Source of the DNA: Chrysoperla carnea
Lineage: Eukaryota > Arthropoda > Insecta > Neuroptera > Chrysopidae
Reading direction: 5' to 3'
Assembly (NCBI RefSeq): GCF_905475395.1
Contig: NC_058342.1
Location: forward strand, 19,006,640 to 19,070,639
Length of the DNA stretch: 64,000 bases
The notes under the pieces are model-generated. The model was not told the origin of the DNA and did not search any database. It saw only the letters and a list, made by a program, of their open reading frames with translations. This document shows, piece by piece, positions 1 to 14,500 of the stretch; position 1 is the stretch's first letter; each line of letters starts with the position of its first letter. The translations under genes were made by a program, and so were the position numbers.

Positions 1-31
1 AGCGATCGTTCTCCTTCTTATAACCTTAATG
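1..31. repeat. Truncated right end of a hAT-like MITE
   Basis: Matches the right terminal repeat of the element at 1034-1338 in the same orientation (agcgatcgttctcct). The rest lies left of the window. Confidence 0.6.
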
Positions 32-153
32 GCCTATTTCACAAAAGTTAAAAATGGCGAACGATGTTACTTACATGTATAGAGCTATATATTTTACTGG
101 TCTATATGTTTATTTTATCAAGTCTGTGAAATCTTGTGTTTGTCTTATGGTCT

Positions 154-259
154 TATGGAGTGTAGAGTAAAAGGAGAATCATCTCTGTATATAAAAAATG
201 TCCATAGTCATGTGAAATTGTGGTGGCGCTGCCGTAAGCTGATGACGGCATTTGAATGA

Positions 260-295
<36 letters not shown>

Positions 296-432
296 GAATA
301 TGAACCATCAGTCATCAGTGGTCATCAGCGCCTTTTTAGTTGGTTTTGGAACTATAATCTAACAGCTTTTGTGGACACTTTTTTGGTCAAACAACCATAA
401 GAGCTGATTCTCCTTTTACTCTACACTCCATA
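154..432. mobile_element. Small inverted-repeat element (MITE-like)
   Basis: About 28-bp terminal inverted repeats (tatggagtgtagagtaaaag at the left, its complement at 405-432). The interior holds a TA-rich microsatellite at 258-292. No convincing target duplication. Confidence 0.6.
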
Positions 433-1025
433 GTTTGTCTTGTCTAATTAGTCTAGGCTAGACAAACTCATCAAAGCAAAAATTCAAGGTTATTCAAATT
501 AAAGAGTTCAATGTACAATAAAGTACAAAAATTTTAAAAACATACTCATAGATAAAATATAGTTGAACATCAGAGAAGATAGGATATATTCTTCAAGAAT
601 TTTAAAATGAAAGCTGCTCAGAATTGTAGAATTTGTCTGAATATGAAACAAATAATGAAAAATGTCTATTTTTACTGAACTTTGGAGAATTTATGTTGAT
701 ATCGGGAGTCGGGAGGGACTATACGGTTTCAGAAGTCTCCCGATCAAAACTGGAGATTCTTCCGACCAAATCTACGCTATCGTGATGGTGATTATAAATA
801 TTAATTTTTTTGTATATAAAATAAAGCAAATTTTTATTAGGTATTTTTTTATTATAAAAATTGTCAAAATTGGAAATTATGCTTCGAAAATAGGAGACCA
901 GGGAAACGCTTCGAAAATCGGAGAGTTGACAATCCTATAAAAATCGAATAAATTTTTTAAAACTCAATTATACTATGCTTTCTATATTCAAAATCAAAAG
1001 AATTCATAAAAGATATGTGAAGATT
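433..1025. other. Intergenic, nothing supported
   Basis: A+T-rich sequence with one open frame at 662-940 that has no coding character. Confidence 0.5.
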
Positions 1026-1033
1026 TACTTAAC

Positions 1034-1338
1034 CATGAAGCATATAGGCAGGAGAACGATCGCTATAGAAAATATTGTCCCCGAAATATGGATAAAATAA
1101 GTGAGGCGCTGCGATCAATACGTAGTATCAATAAAAGCGGGCTGTTGTGCGCTAATTTCAAATGATATATCAATTTGTACATTATGCTAACAACAACAGC
1201 TAATTTCACAGATACTACTTCTTGATGACAGCGCGGCTGGTGGCTTAAAAATTAACTATAAATTCTACAAATTTTTAGGGACAGATACGCTAATGCTTTA
1301 GTACATAGCGATCTTTCTCCTGTTCTATAACCTTCATG
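1034..1338. mobile_element. hAT-like MITE with 8-bp target duplication
   Basis: Terminal inverted repeats of about 33 bp (CATGAAG at the outer ends, AGGAGAACGATCGCTAT inside) and a perfect duplication TACTTAAC at 1026-1033 and 1339-1346. Too small to encode a transposase. Confidence 0.8.
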
Positions 1339-1346
1339 TACTTAAC

Positions 1347-3472
1347 TATAATAAAACTTCGAAAGATTTCAAACTAATTGTAATAGTATATTGCAATATA
1401 GGCCATTTGCATTACAAGCTGTTCAATAAGTTGTCTATACAAAAAAATAATACAATTAAACAAGTTTATTTGTTTAAATAGTATGGATGCACAAAATTGA
1501 ATATCACTATTACTAAGTCCTTTTTGCTAATAAAGTTTTAAAATACCAAATTTGGAGGGTATTTCAGGGAAGAAACCGAGCTAGAGGGTTGGAAATCGAA
1601 ATAAAAATTGGGTTAGAATTAAGAAAATGGATTTTAGGGAGAATTCTAATTCTAAGTCCTCCTTTATCTTTTTATGTCGTAATATCGTGGATTTTCGCGT
1701 TTTTATAAGCTTTGCACATCCCCACTCTCTTTTCAAATTGAGCCAATCTGTATGTGAGTTAGTGTGTTAAAGAAATACCTTGTCGGGGTGTCAACTTCTT
1801 CTTATGAAATATATATCAAGATAAGTTCCAAGTAACGTTAGAAAAATTGATGCTATATACAAAATTTTCGTATATTTGTTTATAATATCACTTCGTTAGT
1901 CTATTTCCGATTGTTCGTCTGTCCGTCAATTGGATCTTGGGTCAGAAGGACCGATCTTGTAAATCGTAAGAGATAGAACAAAAATTTGCTCTGAACGCTG
2001 GAGTATATTTATGTTAATTTTTAGCTTCCCTCCAAAATCAGAATTTACGCTAAACGTTCGTGATTGGGTTAGTTACTTAATTCTGTATATGTGGCAAATT
2101 AAAATTTTCATTCAATAAAGTCAGAGAAAATCGGATCCAATAGACACATAGACAGGTAGAGTGGACCTTTGAGAATATCGTTTTTATTTCAGGTGTCCGT
2201 ATTTCTGAAAACTGATTAAAATAGTTAATTTTTCAATATTTTATAACAACGAACTTTTAAAATTATTCCACAAGACACAAAAAAGTTATAAAAATTATAA
2301 ATAAATGACTTGAATAAATCCAGAATATGAAAGTTTTTTTATAAAAAAAAACCGAAAATTTTCAGGTTAAGCTCCATGGTTTGACATCAAAGCTCATTAC
2401 TTTTTGTTTGGGGGAGTTTTTGTAGTATTTTATAAAGCTGTAAGCTAGGTTCATTATATTCCTCAAAATTTAAGAAACCACGTCCTTTTCCATAAAAAAT
2501 TAACCTTTCCATCGCACTCTTATTCATTTAATTTTAGTAAATGAGACAGTAGCAAAAAAAGTAAGATATATGAGCGTACCCAACTCTTAACCCAAAGGGG
2601 GAATGGCAAATATTTGACAAAAAAAAAATTGTTAATTTTCACCTTAAAATTTCAAATTTTCACTCATTCAAGGTGGGCCGTTCCTCACCTTTTCACTCCT
2701 CGGTACGTCCACGGTAAAGTAATAAAAGATAATGCAAATTTATAATCTACATAAATCAAAAAGACCCCTACTACATAACTTTCAATTATTAAAAAATATA
2801 ACTTTTCAGACATACCAACATAGCTTATATCTATATATATAACATTCCTATATGGCCAGTTGGCATGGGACAGAATGTTCCAACATTACGATGTTAACAA
2901 TATAATATTATTCTGTCTATTTTCCAAGAGACTTTGATAACGATGCGCATGCTTGTCAACTTGACAATTCTCTTAAATAACAGTAGCATATTCGCAGAAC
3001 AGGTTTAGTCACTTGGAGGATAGAAAGCTCGTGAACTATCTGTCTCACTTTGTCGGGACACCTTCACTTATAGAAACTGACTATATAGGAGTATTAGGTA
3101 CATATATGCTAAAATCACTCTGAAATACACTGCACAATTCACTCATATAACGCGATTTCACACATATCATTTCAAAATTGGAATTTTCGAATAATATCAC
3201 TACCTTCTCATAAATATTCCAAAGAAAAACGGGAAAAAATAAATAGAAAAAGAAAAACATAAAGTAAGTTTTAAGGATCCTATATATTGACATTGACAAT
3301 CGTTACAATAAACTATATTCATAATTAATTTATTCATTTATCAAACACCTTTATCTACAAGATAAGTACTAATTTTGATAGCAAATCGAATGCTAAATAA
3401 GATTTAATAATACAGCAAAAAATTTAGGATTCCAGGTAATAATTGAATGTTTACTTATAGCTGGAGAGCTGA
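1347..3472. other. Intergenic; one old family A relic at about 1798-1990
   Basis: The relic keeps the order of family A blocks (gatgctatatacaaaatttt, gtctgtccgtc, cttgtaaatcgt) but is strongly diverged. I see nothing else; the 72-codon frame at 3081-3299 is phenylalanine/tyrosine-rich noise. Confidence 0.45.
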
Positions 3473-4045
3473 GTGGCTTTTTTGAGTACATATTTGAGGC
3501 ACATTGAAAATATTAAAGCTGCGATAACTTGCGAATGTGTGGATGGAGAAATCGACAACCTGGCTGGGAGGATGGGGGCGTTAGTGACCTATGAAATTTT
3601 TAATTTGCAATTTTTCCTATGCTAAAAATGTTCTTAATTTTTTTTGAAACCTACACGATTTTAAAGTCTAATATTCAATCATACGAAATATTATCACCTG
3701 GCATGATTTTTTGGAGGCTAAAATAGCCTAGCAGGTGATTTAAATGCACTATTTAAATCATCAGCACTATTTAAATTATCTGCCAGGCTATTTTAGACCC
3801 ACCAAATCATGCCAGGCGATGATAACTGGTCTAATTAAATATAAGACTTTAAAATGGTGTAAGTTTCAAAATGCCTCAAGAACATTTTTTACATAGGAAA
3901 AATTGCAAACTAAAAATTTCATAGGTCACTAACGCCCCCCATCCTCCCAGTCAGGTTGTCGATTTCACCATCCACACATGCGCAAGTTATCAACTTTAAT
4001 ATTTTCAATGTGCCTCAAATATGTACTCAAAAAATGCTCTACATA
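3473..4045. mobile_element. Fold-back element, about 570 bp
   Basis: Arms of about 260 bp (3473-3740 and 3783-4045) are near-perfect inverted copies, sharing for example gaggcacattgaaaatatta and the phrase ctaacgcccc in opposite senses, with a short loop of repeated ATTTAAAT units. Outer ends are frayed and no target duplication is clear. Confidence 0.8.
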
Positions 4046-5288
4046 TTCTAATTGTAGTTAATACGTTCAGCATCGCAGTGGTGGATTTACCAGCAGGCTG
4101 AGTAGGCTGGAGCCTATGGCGGCTTTGACCTGAAAAAGTTTTTTTTTTGTCTTACAGAAATAAAAAACAAAACATTCTAACATACACGGAGAAAATAAGT
4201 CTTGAAAATTTAACAAAAATTACAATATTTTAGTACTATACAATAAACCGAAAACTACCACGTCTGTATTAGAATAGGCTCTGGATGGGGTTGAGTGTGC
4301 AAAATATGAGTACCGCATTTTGTCAATTGATTCTTGATCAGAAAAGCTTATAGATTAATATTGTGAATCTTGCCAGAAACCCTATTGGTCCAATTTTTCT
4401 ATACCCTCTTCTAAAGAAACAGTTAAATGACATTTTTTTGAATCAATTGTAAAAGTTACTCTTGATTCTATGGATATTTAACGTCAAAAAGGCTCTTTGT
4501 GATTTTTTCGTAAACTTCTTCGTTTTCGAGATATTAACAGTTTAATGTTTGGAAAAACTCCAAAAATATCCTATTCCGAGATATAAGCGCCCGTGGCTGA
4601 GCTTAAGGCCCCTATCTGGGTGGGTCTAGTTTTCGGTCTTTGCGTACTTTGAACTGCGTATTTGGCTGTCTTTTATTTTCAATCAATTGAAAGTGATTGA
4701 AAACAATGCCAATTGTTTTGACCCTGTCCATATTTGCGCCTTTTTACCTGCCCCCCTCTCCATTCTTGTTTTACGTCCTTATATGTTCTTGGTTTGTAAA
4801 ACTCCAGAAACACCATTTTCAAAACGAAAAAGCAATGCTAAAAAATTAAATTTTTTGAATGTCCCAATTTTTTCTCAGCAATATTCTGAATCTTTTTTTA
4901 AAACTTGTTTTTATAAAAAAAAAATTAAAAGTTCAAATAAAAGTTGCTCACAGGAATTTATTTCTCTGAAAAACGACATAATAATTATGCGATCCTTTAA
5001 CACTCAAATTTCATTTTGAATTTTTAAGAAAAGTTTTTTATTCGATGTGGCGGTTTCCTCCAAGTCTTCCGCGATAAAATTTTCGTTATTAATAACATCC
5101 TATGAAACATAAAAAAATTAATTCTATGTTAACAAAAATTAACCATTAAATTTAAATATAAAATTTTACCATCTGGGCTGGCAGTTTTCCACAACTAATG
5201 TTTCTACGTTTACAAACCAAAAATTTTAGAATGAGGGTTACTGCTAGTATAATATAAGTAAGATTCAAATTTTTTGCTATAAGTTATA
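4046..5288. other. Region downstream of the hyaluronidase gene
   Basis: It starts with a phrase (gcagtggtggatttaccag) that resembles the end of DNA transposons, but no partner end was found. The 110-codon frame at 4687-5019 has Phe/Lys-rich composition and no recognisable domain. Confidence 0.35.
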
Positions 5289-5294
5289 TTTATT
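5289..5294 (-). promoter_or_regulatory. Candidate polyadenylation signal of the hyaluronidase gene
   Basis: AATAAA on the minus strand, about 64 nt after the hyaluronidase stop codon. This is the first canonical signal downstream, which would give a very short 3' UTR. Confidence 0.5.
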
Positions 5295-5357
5295 AAATAA
5301 GTTTTTTTGTACAATTTTAACACATAAATAAATAAAAATTAAGTATCAATTTTTAAG

Positions 5358-5522
5358 TTATGAATCCATAATTTCGTTTATAATTGGTCCTAAAGTTTGT
5401 TCCACATAATCATGTAATTCCTGACATTTTGCTTTTGTGTTTACATCATTGGAAGAACCCCAAAATATTACTCCATTTACACCAGACTTCTTTAGTTGTG
5501 TCAGTGACAAATAAATGTCTTC
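5358..5522 (-). CDS. Hyaluronidase final exon
   Basis: The exon starts after TTTTAG at 5523 in phase 0 and ends at TAA (5358-5360), 55 codons including the stop. It encodes EDIYLSLTQLKKSGVNG, then VIFWGSSNDVNTKAKC and a short tail ending IMDS. The WGSS-N-D block and the final Cys are conserved in the family; the Trp lies in the substrate cleft in solved structures. Confidence 0.9.
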   Translation of the reverse strand, partial: EDIYLSLTQLKKSGVNGVIFWGSSNDVNTKAKCQELHDYVEQTLGPIINEIMDS

Positions 5523-8500
5523 CTAAAATAATTCCATAAAGAGTTAATCAATTTCAAATTGAGAAAGAAATTTCACAATCTCAAAAGTTGCTGATCTTTA
5601 TAAGTGGGCATTTGTTTATCTGATCTAGGTTAGGTTAGGTTAGGTTAGGTTATAGTGGTTTTATTAGATTGAGACACACTTAGACCATAAGTTCCATTGT
5701 GATACCTAATAAATAAAGCTGGCTCATTCGCAGTGGCTACCTCATTTTACTATGAACCATTTGGAGTTATTTAAGAACAGCAAGAGTGTTTTGACGTCAG
5801 CGGACTTCAAATTAAAGTGTTTGTTAAAAAATGGCTGAGCCAAGTAAGTTAATCTTCTCATGGAATGAGCGGGAGCAGTTTGTCAGTTGAAAATCTGATC
5901 CCATTTTCTTTAAATGATTTTGACACCTGGCAAATGTCATTTTTTTTAACCAGATACAGTTATATGAGATTTTTAGGGTCACCGAAAGATCTTTCGTGAT
6001 TTTTGCGTAAAGCTCACCGTATTCGAATTATTAACAGTTTAATGTTCTTAAAACTTCAAAAAGGCATTAAACTGTTAATAACTCGAAAAAGGTGAAAATC
6101 AAAGGAGACTTTTTGGATAGATCACTAATAACTACAGAAGTGTTCATAGAAAACAGCCAGAAAATAAGGAAGAGACATTATAAATCATCTGCTATTGATT
6201 CTCAGCATTAAAAAAAGGCCCTCTGACATATTGATCAACTTTCTAACTGGTCTGGAAAAGTCGACGGAGTAGAAATCGAATGACCTCTGTTAAAAATTGG
6301 AAATATACTGAACCAAATTATTAATGGAAAATTTTTTAACACAAAATTTTACCAAAATTTCAAACAGCTGTATCTTTACGGAAAATCATCGAATTTGGAA
6401 AAATTAAAGCTCGTTTGAAAACTTGTATTTTCTAGCATTGGAATCTATTGATCAAAAATTTATATCAACTCTTGCCGCTTTGCACAGAGGGTGGAAAGGC
6501 TGGGAAATATTATCACTACATTTTATATAAAGTTTAAAAGCGTACAGCGTGCCAAAATTTTAAAAATTATTTTACAACAAATTTTTTTAAAAAGGCCACT
6601 TGAAAGCTTGTTTATTTTCCTTGAAAATGAGCTGAAAAAAGTTCCCGTACGATGTTTTTGGATCAAGATATTCGCTTTACAAGCAAAATTGACACTTCTG
6701 GATTTAAAATCCTGAAATAATCATCGCACTAAAAAAACAGAATTTTTTTATATTTTAAGTAAGTAAGTAAACACAATTCTACAATTGATAAAGTTGATTA
6801 AAATTTTCAATAAAAACTTATTGCTATAAAATTTGCTTGGACTGCGAATATCTTGGTCCAAAAAGCTTTAACGGGAACTTTTTATAGTTCCTTTTCAAGA
6901 AAAATAAACTAACTTTCGAGTGGTCTAAATAAATTGTTGATATTTCTCATCCTTTTCACCTTCCGTAAAAAGTGGCAAGGCTTGATAAAAATTTTTGAGT
7001 AATAGATGCCAAAATTAGAAAGTACAAGTTTTCAAACGAGCTGTACTTGTTCCAAATTCGATGATTTTTCGCAGAGATACAGCTGTCTGAAATTCATACA
7101 GTACAATTTTGTGTTAAAAAAATTTTATTTTAATACTCTATTCAAAGTAGAAGTTTCAGGTTTATGTATGGTTTTACACGAGGGTAAAATTTGAATCGGG
7201 AAAAAATACAATCCTGTAACCATTAAGAGTTTGTAATAAAGAACATACTTGAGTAAGAAATGCACCAGTATCCTGATATTTGTACCAAAAATATGGAATA
7301 ATAAATTTTGGTGTTGCAATATTATCAGCAATTCTTTGGGCCTCAGTTATACGACCTCTAATTAGTTGCTGACGTCCATTGGGAGTTAATTTTTTTTCGT
7401 TGAAATATAACGAAGGATAAAATGTATCTGAACTCTCGAATAACCAGATTGTCCTGAAAATAAGTATTTTTTCATTACAAATATTTGAGAAAATATCAAC
7501 AATATCTTACTTATCATTTTCTTTTGGAACCGGATTTGGGCAATTTTCCTCTAACTTTCCGTTCATATTAAAACAATACGGATAAGCATAATATCCCCAT
7601 GACGCTTTTGGTCGCATTTTTTTTGCTAAATTAATTGTACTGTCCATAAATGCTCGTGCAGAGCGTTCAAATTGAAATTGAGCCTAAAAATTGGAAAAAT
7701 AACATAATAATTTTATGGGAAATTTTGTACGCAAGAAATTAGAAGGTACACAATTAGATGTTACAGCGCCGAAAACCCAAAAAATTTATCTCGAGCTAAT
7801 CTATTTTCAAGAAGAAACATAAAATTTGGAATTTATCGGTTTTATTAACAAAATAACAAGGAGGGAACAAACAGGATTATCTAGTTTAGAGGGAGGCAAC
7901 CAAGAAACTTTTGGATTAAAAACTTCATAAATCCAACAGTATTTTGGCATAAACACATACTTAATCAACAAAATCTGTGGTAAATGCACGTCCAGAGGGA
8001 AAGCTGCTCTTCCCCTCGGTACGCCCTTGGATACAGAAAAATAATTCTAACAAAAGTTTTTTATGTTAAAAGGAAGCCTTTCATTGATACCATGGATTAG
8101 ACATTGACCATCATGGTCAGTTATTTTTATAGTTCAGATCAACTCAGAGACAGAAGACCACTTTAAATTGGAAAGTTTTTCCTTGTAAAACACGAATATT
8201 TTTAATTTGAAACATTTTTCTGAAATATGAATACCTACGTTAGATAGAAATTGATTGCAAAAATTTAAAAAATTTATCTCATTATTAAACAGAGTTTCAA
8301 AATTTGATTTTTAAATTCAATTTTTTCCGAAATTATTTAAATTAAAAAAAAAATGTTTCAAACAAAAAATATTAGTTTTTTTTTTTTATAAAAAAAAATA
8401 TTTTTAATTTAAAGTAATCTTATATCTCTCACGAGTAGAGAAAACGAGTTGACCTATAAGTGTCCTAAAAGGCTAAGAACCAAAAATAGGAGGGTTTCCG

Positions 8501-11500
8501 AATCTAGCTTAAAATCGTAACAAAGCACATGCTCAGGAAGAGGAGGAAGAAGCGAGTTATAATGATATATATATACACTAAAAATATGTTTTTGGCCGAT
8601 ATCTCGAAAACTGTTGTATTTACGGAAGAATATTTCAAATAAAAGTTTCAAAAAAATCTTTTTTCCTACAAAAACCTCAGGAAATTATGCTCTCTTGCTT
8701 TCTCTAAGAAAAAAATTTCCTACAACTTTTATTTGAAACATTTTTCTCTAAATATAACAGTTTTCGAAATATCGGCCAAAAACCTATTTTTCATGTATAA
8801 ACATACCATTATAACTCGCTCCCTCCACTCATCCTGAGCATACGCCTTATTACGGTTTTAAGCTAGATACCGAAACCTTCCTTTTTTAGTTTTCATATTA
8901 CCTCCCCCCCCCAAAGTTACCGTGAAAAATTCTTAATTGATCGGCCTATATACCAAATGAATATAAAACAAGTGAAAACAAACAATTGACTGAGTTAATT
9001 GTTGAAATACCATGTATAGACAGTGTTGATTACTTTATCACATTACACATACATGTCACACGTACATAACTGATAATCCCATATAATTACATACTAAAAT
9101 TTGCATCTAATGTGTGCCCTCGTGAGTAAACAGTGATGTTTACAAAAAAATGTTTCAAACAAAAGTTTTTTTTTTTTTTATTAAGTTTAGTCCCAAGTTT
9201 GTAACGCCTAAAAATATTGATGCTACGAACAAAATTTTGAGATAGGTGTTCGCAGAGTCTTCTAATTGGTCCATTTTCGGTTGTCCGTCCGTCCATCCGT
9301 CCGTCCGTCCATCCGTCCGTCCGTCCGCCCGTCTGTCAACTCGATAACTCAAAAACGAAAAAAGATATCAAGCTGAAATTTTTAGACCGTACTTAGGACG
9401 TAAAAAGTGAGGGCGAGTTCGTAAATGAGCAATATAGGTCAATTGGGTCTTGTAAACCGTTAGAGAAAATTTAAATGTAATAAATGTTCCTTATAAAAAA
9501 TAAAAAACTTTTGTTTGAAACATTTTTTCGTTAAAGTCACTGTTTACCTGTTTGGGCGCCAATTGTCTAGTATGTATTATATGGGAATATCAGTTATATA
9601 TGTGTAATGTGATAGAGTAATCAACAATGGCTATACATGGTATTTCAACAATTACCTCAGTAACTTTCGTTTTATCTCTAACGGTTTACAAGATGGGTCC
9701 TACGGACCCAAGACCCAATAGACCTATGTTGCTCATTTACGAAATCGACCTCACTTTTTACGCCCTGAGTGCGCTGTAAAAATTCAACTTGATTTATTTT
9801 TTCGTTTTTGAGTCATCGTGTTGACAGGCGGACGGACGAACAATCAAAAATGGACTAATTAGATTCTATAAACACCTATACCAAAATTTTGTTCGTAGCA
9901 TGAATATTTTTAAGCGTTTCAAACTTGGGACTAAACTTAATATACTATGTATATTTTATATATACATGGTATAATACAAACTTGGGACTAAACTTAATAT
10001 ACTATGTATATTTTATATATATAAAAATATAAAACCTTTTTTTAGAACCTAAAGAAAAGTTAACAAATTATATTTCAAAATAATGATGATATCGTGCAAA
10101 AATTCAAACTTTACGATATCGAATCCACAAAAATCAAGTGATCACAGTCAATTTTCAAAAGCACCATATAAAAATAAAAGCATCTATCCTGAACCCTACA
10201 CTATAAGAAATATCGTGTAAGACATACCAGTGCCAATACTGAATCGTTTGCCCAAAATGGATGTCGACGACGTTCTGCCTCAAATGATATGTCACGATAT
10301 GGTTGTAAGGTTCCGAAATTTTGTCGATATATGGGCCGCCAACTTTCGAAATCAATAATAGCCAAACCTAAAAAAAATATTAAAGAAGTAAAACAATTTG
10401 AATCTAGTCAAAATTAATATTTCGTGAATAGCAACCGTTATATTCTTCATCTGGGATTAACTCTTGAAGTTGATCATAGAAAATTGATAAATGTTCGCTT
10501 AAATTTCCATTCTGTGGAATACCACCGTTTCGGTAGTAAAAATTTTTATTTGAACCATTTTTTAAGAGTGCTGGAAAAAATCCTAAAAAAAAAAATTTCT
10601 TGCATCAGTTCCAATATTTTAAGGATGTGTGAACATGACAACAATGCTTGATTTAAAGGCTAAAAATTTTTTTACTGGCAAATTTTTACTTAAAAGTTAT
10701 GTGGTTAAAATTTCTGCGTAGGTATTCGTGCATATTTTTAAGAAAAAAGTCATTGAAAATCGATAAAAAATACATCGATTCTTATGCATGAATCACCAAA
10801 AAACAATATATTTTTGATGAAGTTTTTGATAATTTTCACTTGGATAGAATGAAAACAAATGCAAACAAAAGTAAACATACAAGCAATGGCATAGAAAAGA
10901 AAAAACCAAATGTCTCCGTCCATATAGGGGAAGTAAGAGCAGGTTAAATTTAGGATTTAAATTATTTTTATCTTATTTTCGACTTTGATGATGAATTTTG
11001 TTTTAACTTCATTAATGTAGACAAAAAATAAGAATACAATTTTTCGATCAGCTTTGGTTTTCGAAATATCGAAAGCTGAATAATTAAACAAAATTTTCAA
11101 TTTTCGATATTTTGAAAATTAGGCCAGATATCGAAAAATTTTATTCTTACTTTTCGTCTTATATCGTTAAGTTATAATATAATTTATCATCAAAATTGAA
11201 AATATATATTTTTTAATTTTTTTTACCCCCACTACCGTGCTTATACATCCTTAATTAGTTATATTTTGAGACTATTTGCAACAATTATTATTATTATAGG
11301 GGCGTTAAGAAAAATGTATTTTAATTCCTCCTCGGGTCTATAATAGTGTAAAATTTTACAGGGTTGTAGAAGAAAAATAATTTTTTGGAAAACGACCAGT
11401 GGCATCGCTTGCAAATGATCTAGATGGGAGTAACCTGAAAGATACAAAATCAGAATTAGATATAGGGGAAAGTGCCCCATAATGATCCACCTACGTTAAA

Positions 11501-14500
11501 TTGAAATTTATAGCTAAACTATTCGAGATATGTACAACGTCGAAATATTTTTGGTTTCTTTATTCAAGTGTTGCAATATTGGCATACCAATTTCTTTTGA
11601 CCTGTTGACTTGATCTTTTGATCTGAAAGACTTCGTTTTACTGACCTTGTAAGAATAAGGTGGGTAAAATGATCCTATTGCATTTTTTACCAAACTGTTT
11701 ACATAAAATATTAATTGCTCTTTTACATTGCATCAACAATTATTACGAAAGCAAAAATCTTTGGTGTAATCATCTAAATCAACACATTCAAGACCCGTCT
11801 CATGATGGGGGAATATTTTACCTATTATAATTTTACACAAAATAGGGATCATTTTAACTTAAATGAAGGGGATCATTTTACCTGTAACGATATATTTGAA
11901 TATCGTCATAAAAACTGACCTTAAAATTTATTCTACGCCTATGAAAATGTGTTATAATATTATTAAAAGTCAATAGATCAAAAAATAAACCAACCAACCG
12001 ACGAAAACTAACACAAATTACTTTAATTTGTTACAATACTTTTCGGTAGCTAATTATATATTTGGTAACTAAGGAATAAAATATTGTTTATACAGTGAAA
12101 ACTCGCTAAGTGAGACATGAAGGGACTCAGTGACTAACGCAGTGTCTCAGATATCCAGGTATAAATAAAAATCTGTCTCATTTACAGAGGGTTCCATTAA
12201 TAGAGGTCAGGATACAGGTTATTTCAGTTATAGAGACGCGATTAATAAATTAAATAACGATTATCAAATTAAATATGAGAATCATACAAAAATTATGAAT
12301 ACTGAGCCTTCGCGCCTTTTCTTTAATTTTCGGTCCACTTACAGCGACGTTTTTGTTACAAAGTTGCTTGATCCATGTTAGCAAACACTGTTCAAGTTCA
12401 GGATATTCTGATAAACGTACACGTTTTAGTTATCCTTGTCGTTCAGAACATTGCGATATAATTTCATTTTTATTCTGAATTATTCTACAAAGATTAGACT
12501 TTGGCACAGTAAATTCGACACATATTTCGTTGCGTGTCTTCCCACTTTCATAAACGGATATTAACTTCAGTTTTTCACGTATTGATAACGATTTGAGCCT
12601 TTATTTCGGCATTTTTCAAATAAACATCCGTATGATAGTAAAACAAAACTAAAACTGAAGGTCATTGAGACTCAAAATTAGTTAAGTGTGGGATTTGCGG
12701 GTAAAATAAGAATAAGTAAGAAAAAAACAAAACGATGTTATCTCAGTTCTCAGCTACAGAGGTTAATGCATATAAAATTCACACGTTGAGGTAACTATGA
12801 CGATAAAATCGAAAGAACGAATCCCAGATATAGAGGTTTGCTTCGTCCCACTAACAGAGGTAATTCAGTGCCAAAGTGGGGACCCCTCAACATGAGTTCC
12901 AGTTATGGAGGTTTCTCACTTATCCAGGTTCACTTGACCAAGTTCCGCTGTATATAAATGATGACATAAATTATATGCAGGGAATAAAACTTTATCTCAT
13001 TCTCAAAGCAACAACAGAGACTTATATACAAAGTTTACATATATGTTGTGTATATTGCATACTTTGTTTCAGAAATGATAAATATATTCATTTTCACTTT
13101 TTCTGATAAGAGTAATTTCCTGTGACCATACTATACCATTAAATAACGATTATGTTGATCGTTAAACTCTTACAAATAATTAAAATTCAGTTGTATAAAA
13201 AATCGCATTGAAATTAATACATGCATGTTAAAATCGTAAAACATCAAGGCGATGAATTATAGTAAAAATTATTATTTTCAAATTGTTTGTTGATAAATTT
13301 TTTTATAATACTAACAAAAAATTGTATTAATTATTCCTTTTTAAACCCTGTATAAATGAAACATCAAGTTTGTAACGTTTAGAAATATTGATGCTACAAA
13401 CAAAATTTTGGTCTAGATTTTCATATAAAATCACCTAATTAGTTCATTTTCGTATGTCCACCCGTCTGTTCGTTTCTTCTAGAGCACGATAACTCAAAAA
13501 CGAAAAGAGACATCGAGGTAAAATTTTTATAGCGTGCTCTAGACGTAAAAAGTTAGTGTGATTTCTTAGATGAGCAACATTGGTGAATTGGGTCTTGAGT
13601 ACGTGAGACTCATCTTGTAAACCGTTGGAGATAGAACTTAAATTTAAATACAAAAAATGTTTCTTGTCTAAAACTAAACAACTTATCTTTGAAACGAAAT
13701 ATTTTTTCTTAAATATCTTTGTCTTCCCGTGAAAGTCCAAATGAGTTCTCGTTTCAATACATGTAGATTGCAAAAAACGAAAAAAAATCTTTTCGAGGTA
13801 AAAAATGACCGCTATTTTAAACCTTTTTTGTTTTTTAACAACACTGTCTACATAAGGTGCTTCAACAATTAACTCATCCAATTGTTTATTTTCAATTGAT
13901 TCATTTTTGTTTTCAAAGCAAATTTCATTTTTTTTTAATGCATCTCTATATCTTCAATTTTTTTTTTTTAGATGCGAGCACAGACTCAAAACAAATTACG
14001 ATTTTCTTTGTGTTGATAAATTTGCTAGTTTTAAGGATGTACGAGCCCCAGAGCAATTTTGAATAAAAGACTTGATTTTGTTTTTATATGAAGTTGAACT
14101 AAGTGTTAATCATGCTGGTAATTTAAAGGGGGGTTGCCCGATTATTTAAATAAAAAAATGCCTTCAAAGATATTCATACTTAATATTGGTCTTATGGGAA
14201 AACGGTAGATGGATGATATGTTTTCATAGATTTCTCCAAAACCAGCCGGTGGAAATTAAAAAAAAAAACTATTTAAAATAAGGTAAAAATTACCTATTGG
14301 CAAGAAAAAAAACCGTTGTGCCCGACTAATTAAGGATGTATGAGCAAGGTAGTGGGGACACAAATTTAAGAAAACTTTTAATTTTGATAGTGAATTATGT
14401 TATAACTTGAAAATATAAAACGAAAAGTAAGAATATAATTTTTCGATATCTGGAGTAATTTTCAAAATATCGAAAATTCGAAAACCAAAGCAGATATCGA

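Noticed and set aside
4687..5019. 110-codon plus frame
   Set aside because: No domain, composition as in the surrounding sequence, and no splice or promoter support.
5626..5651. Interstitial telomere repeat (TTAGG)n
   Set aside because: It is the 3' tail of a LINE, as the second copy at 52.38 kb shows.
9087..9352. Frames reading DGRTDGRTDG
   Set aside because: Produced by the CCGT tract in family A.
13444..13881. 145-codon minus frame
   Set aside because: Lies entirely in a family A element and is not conserved among its copies.
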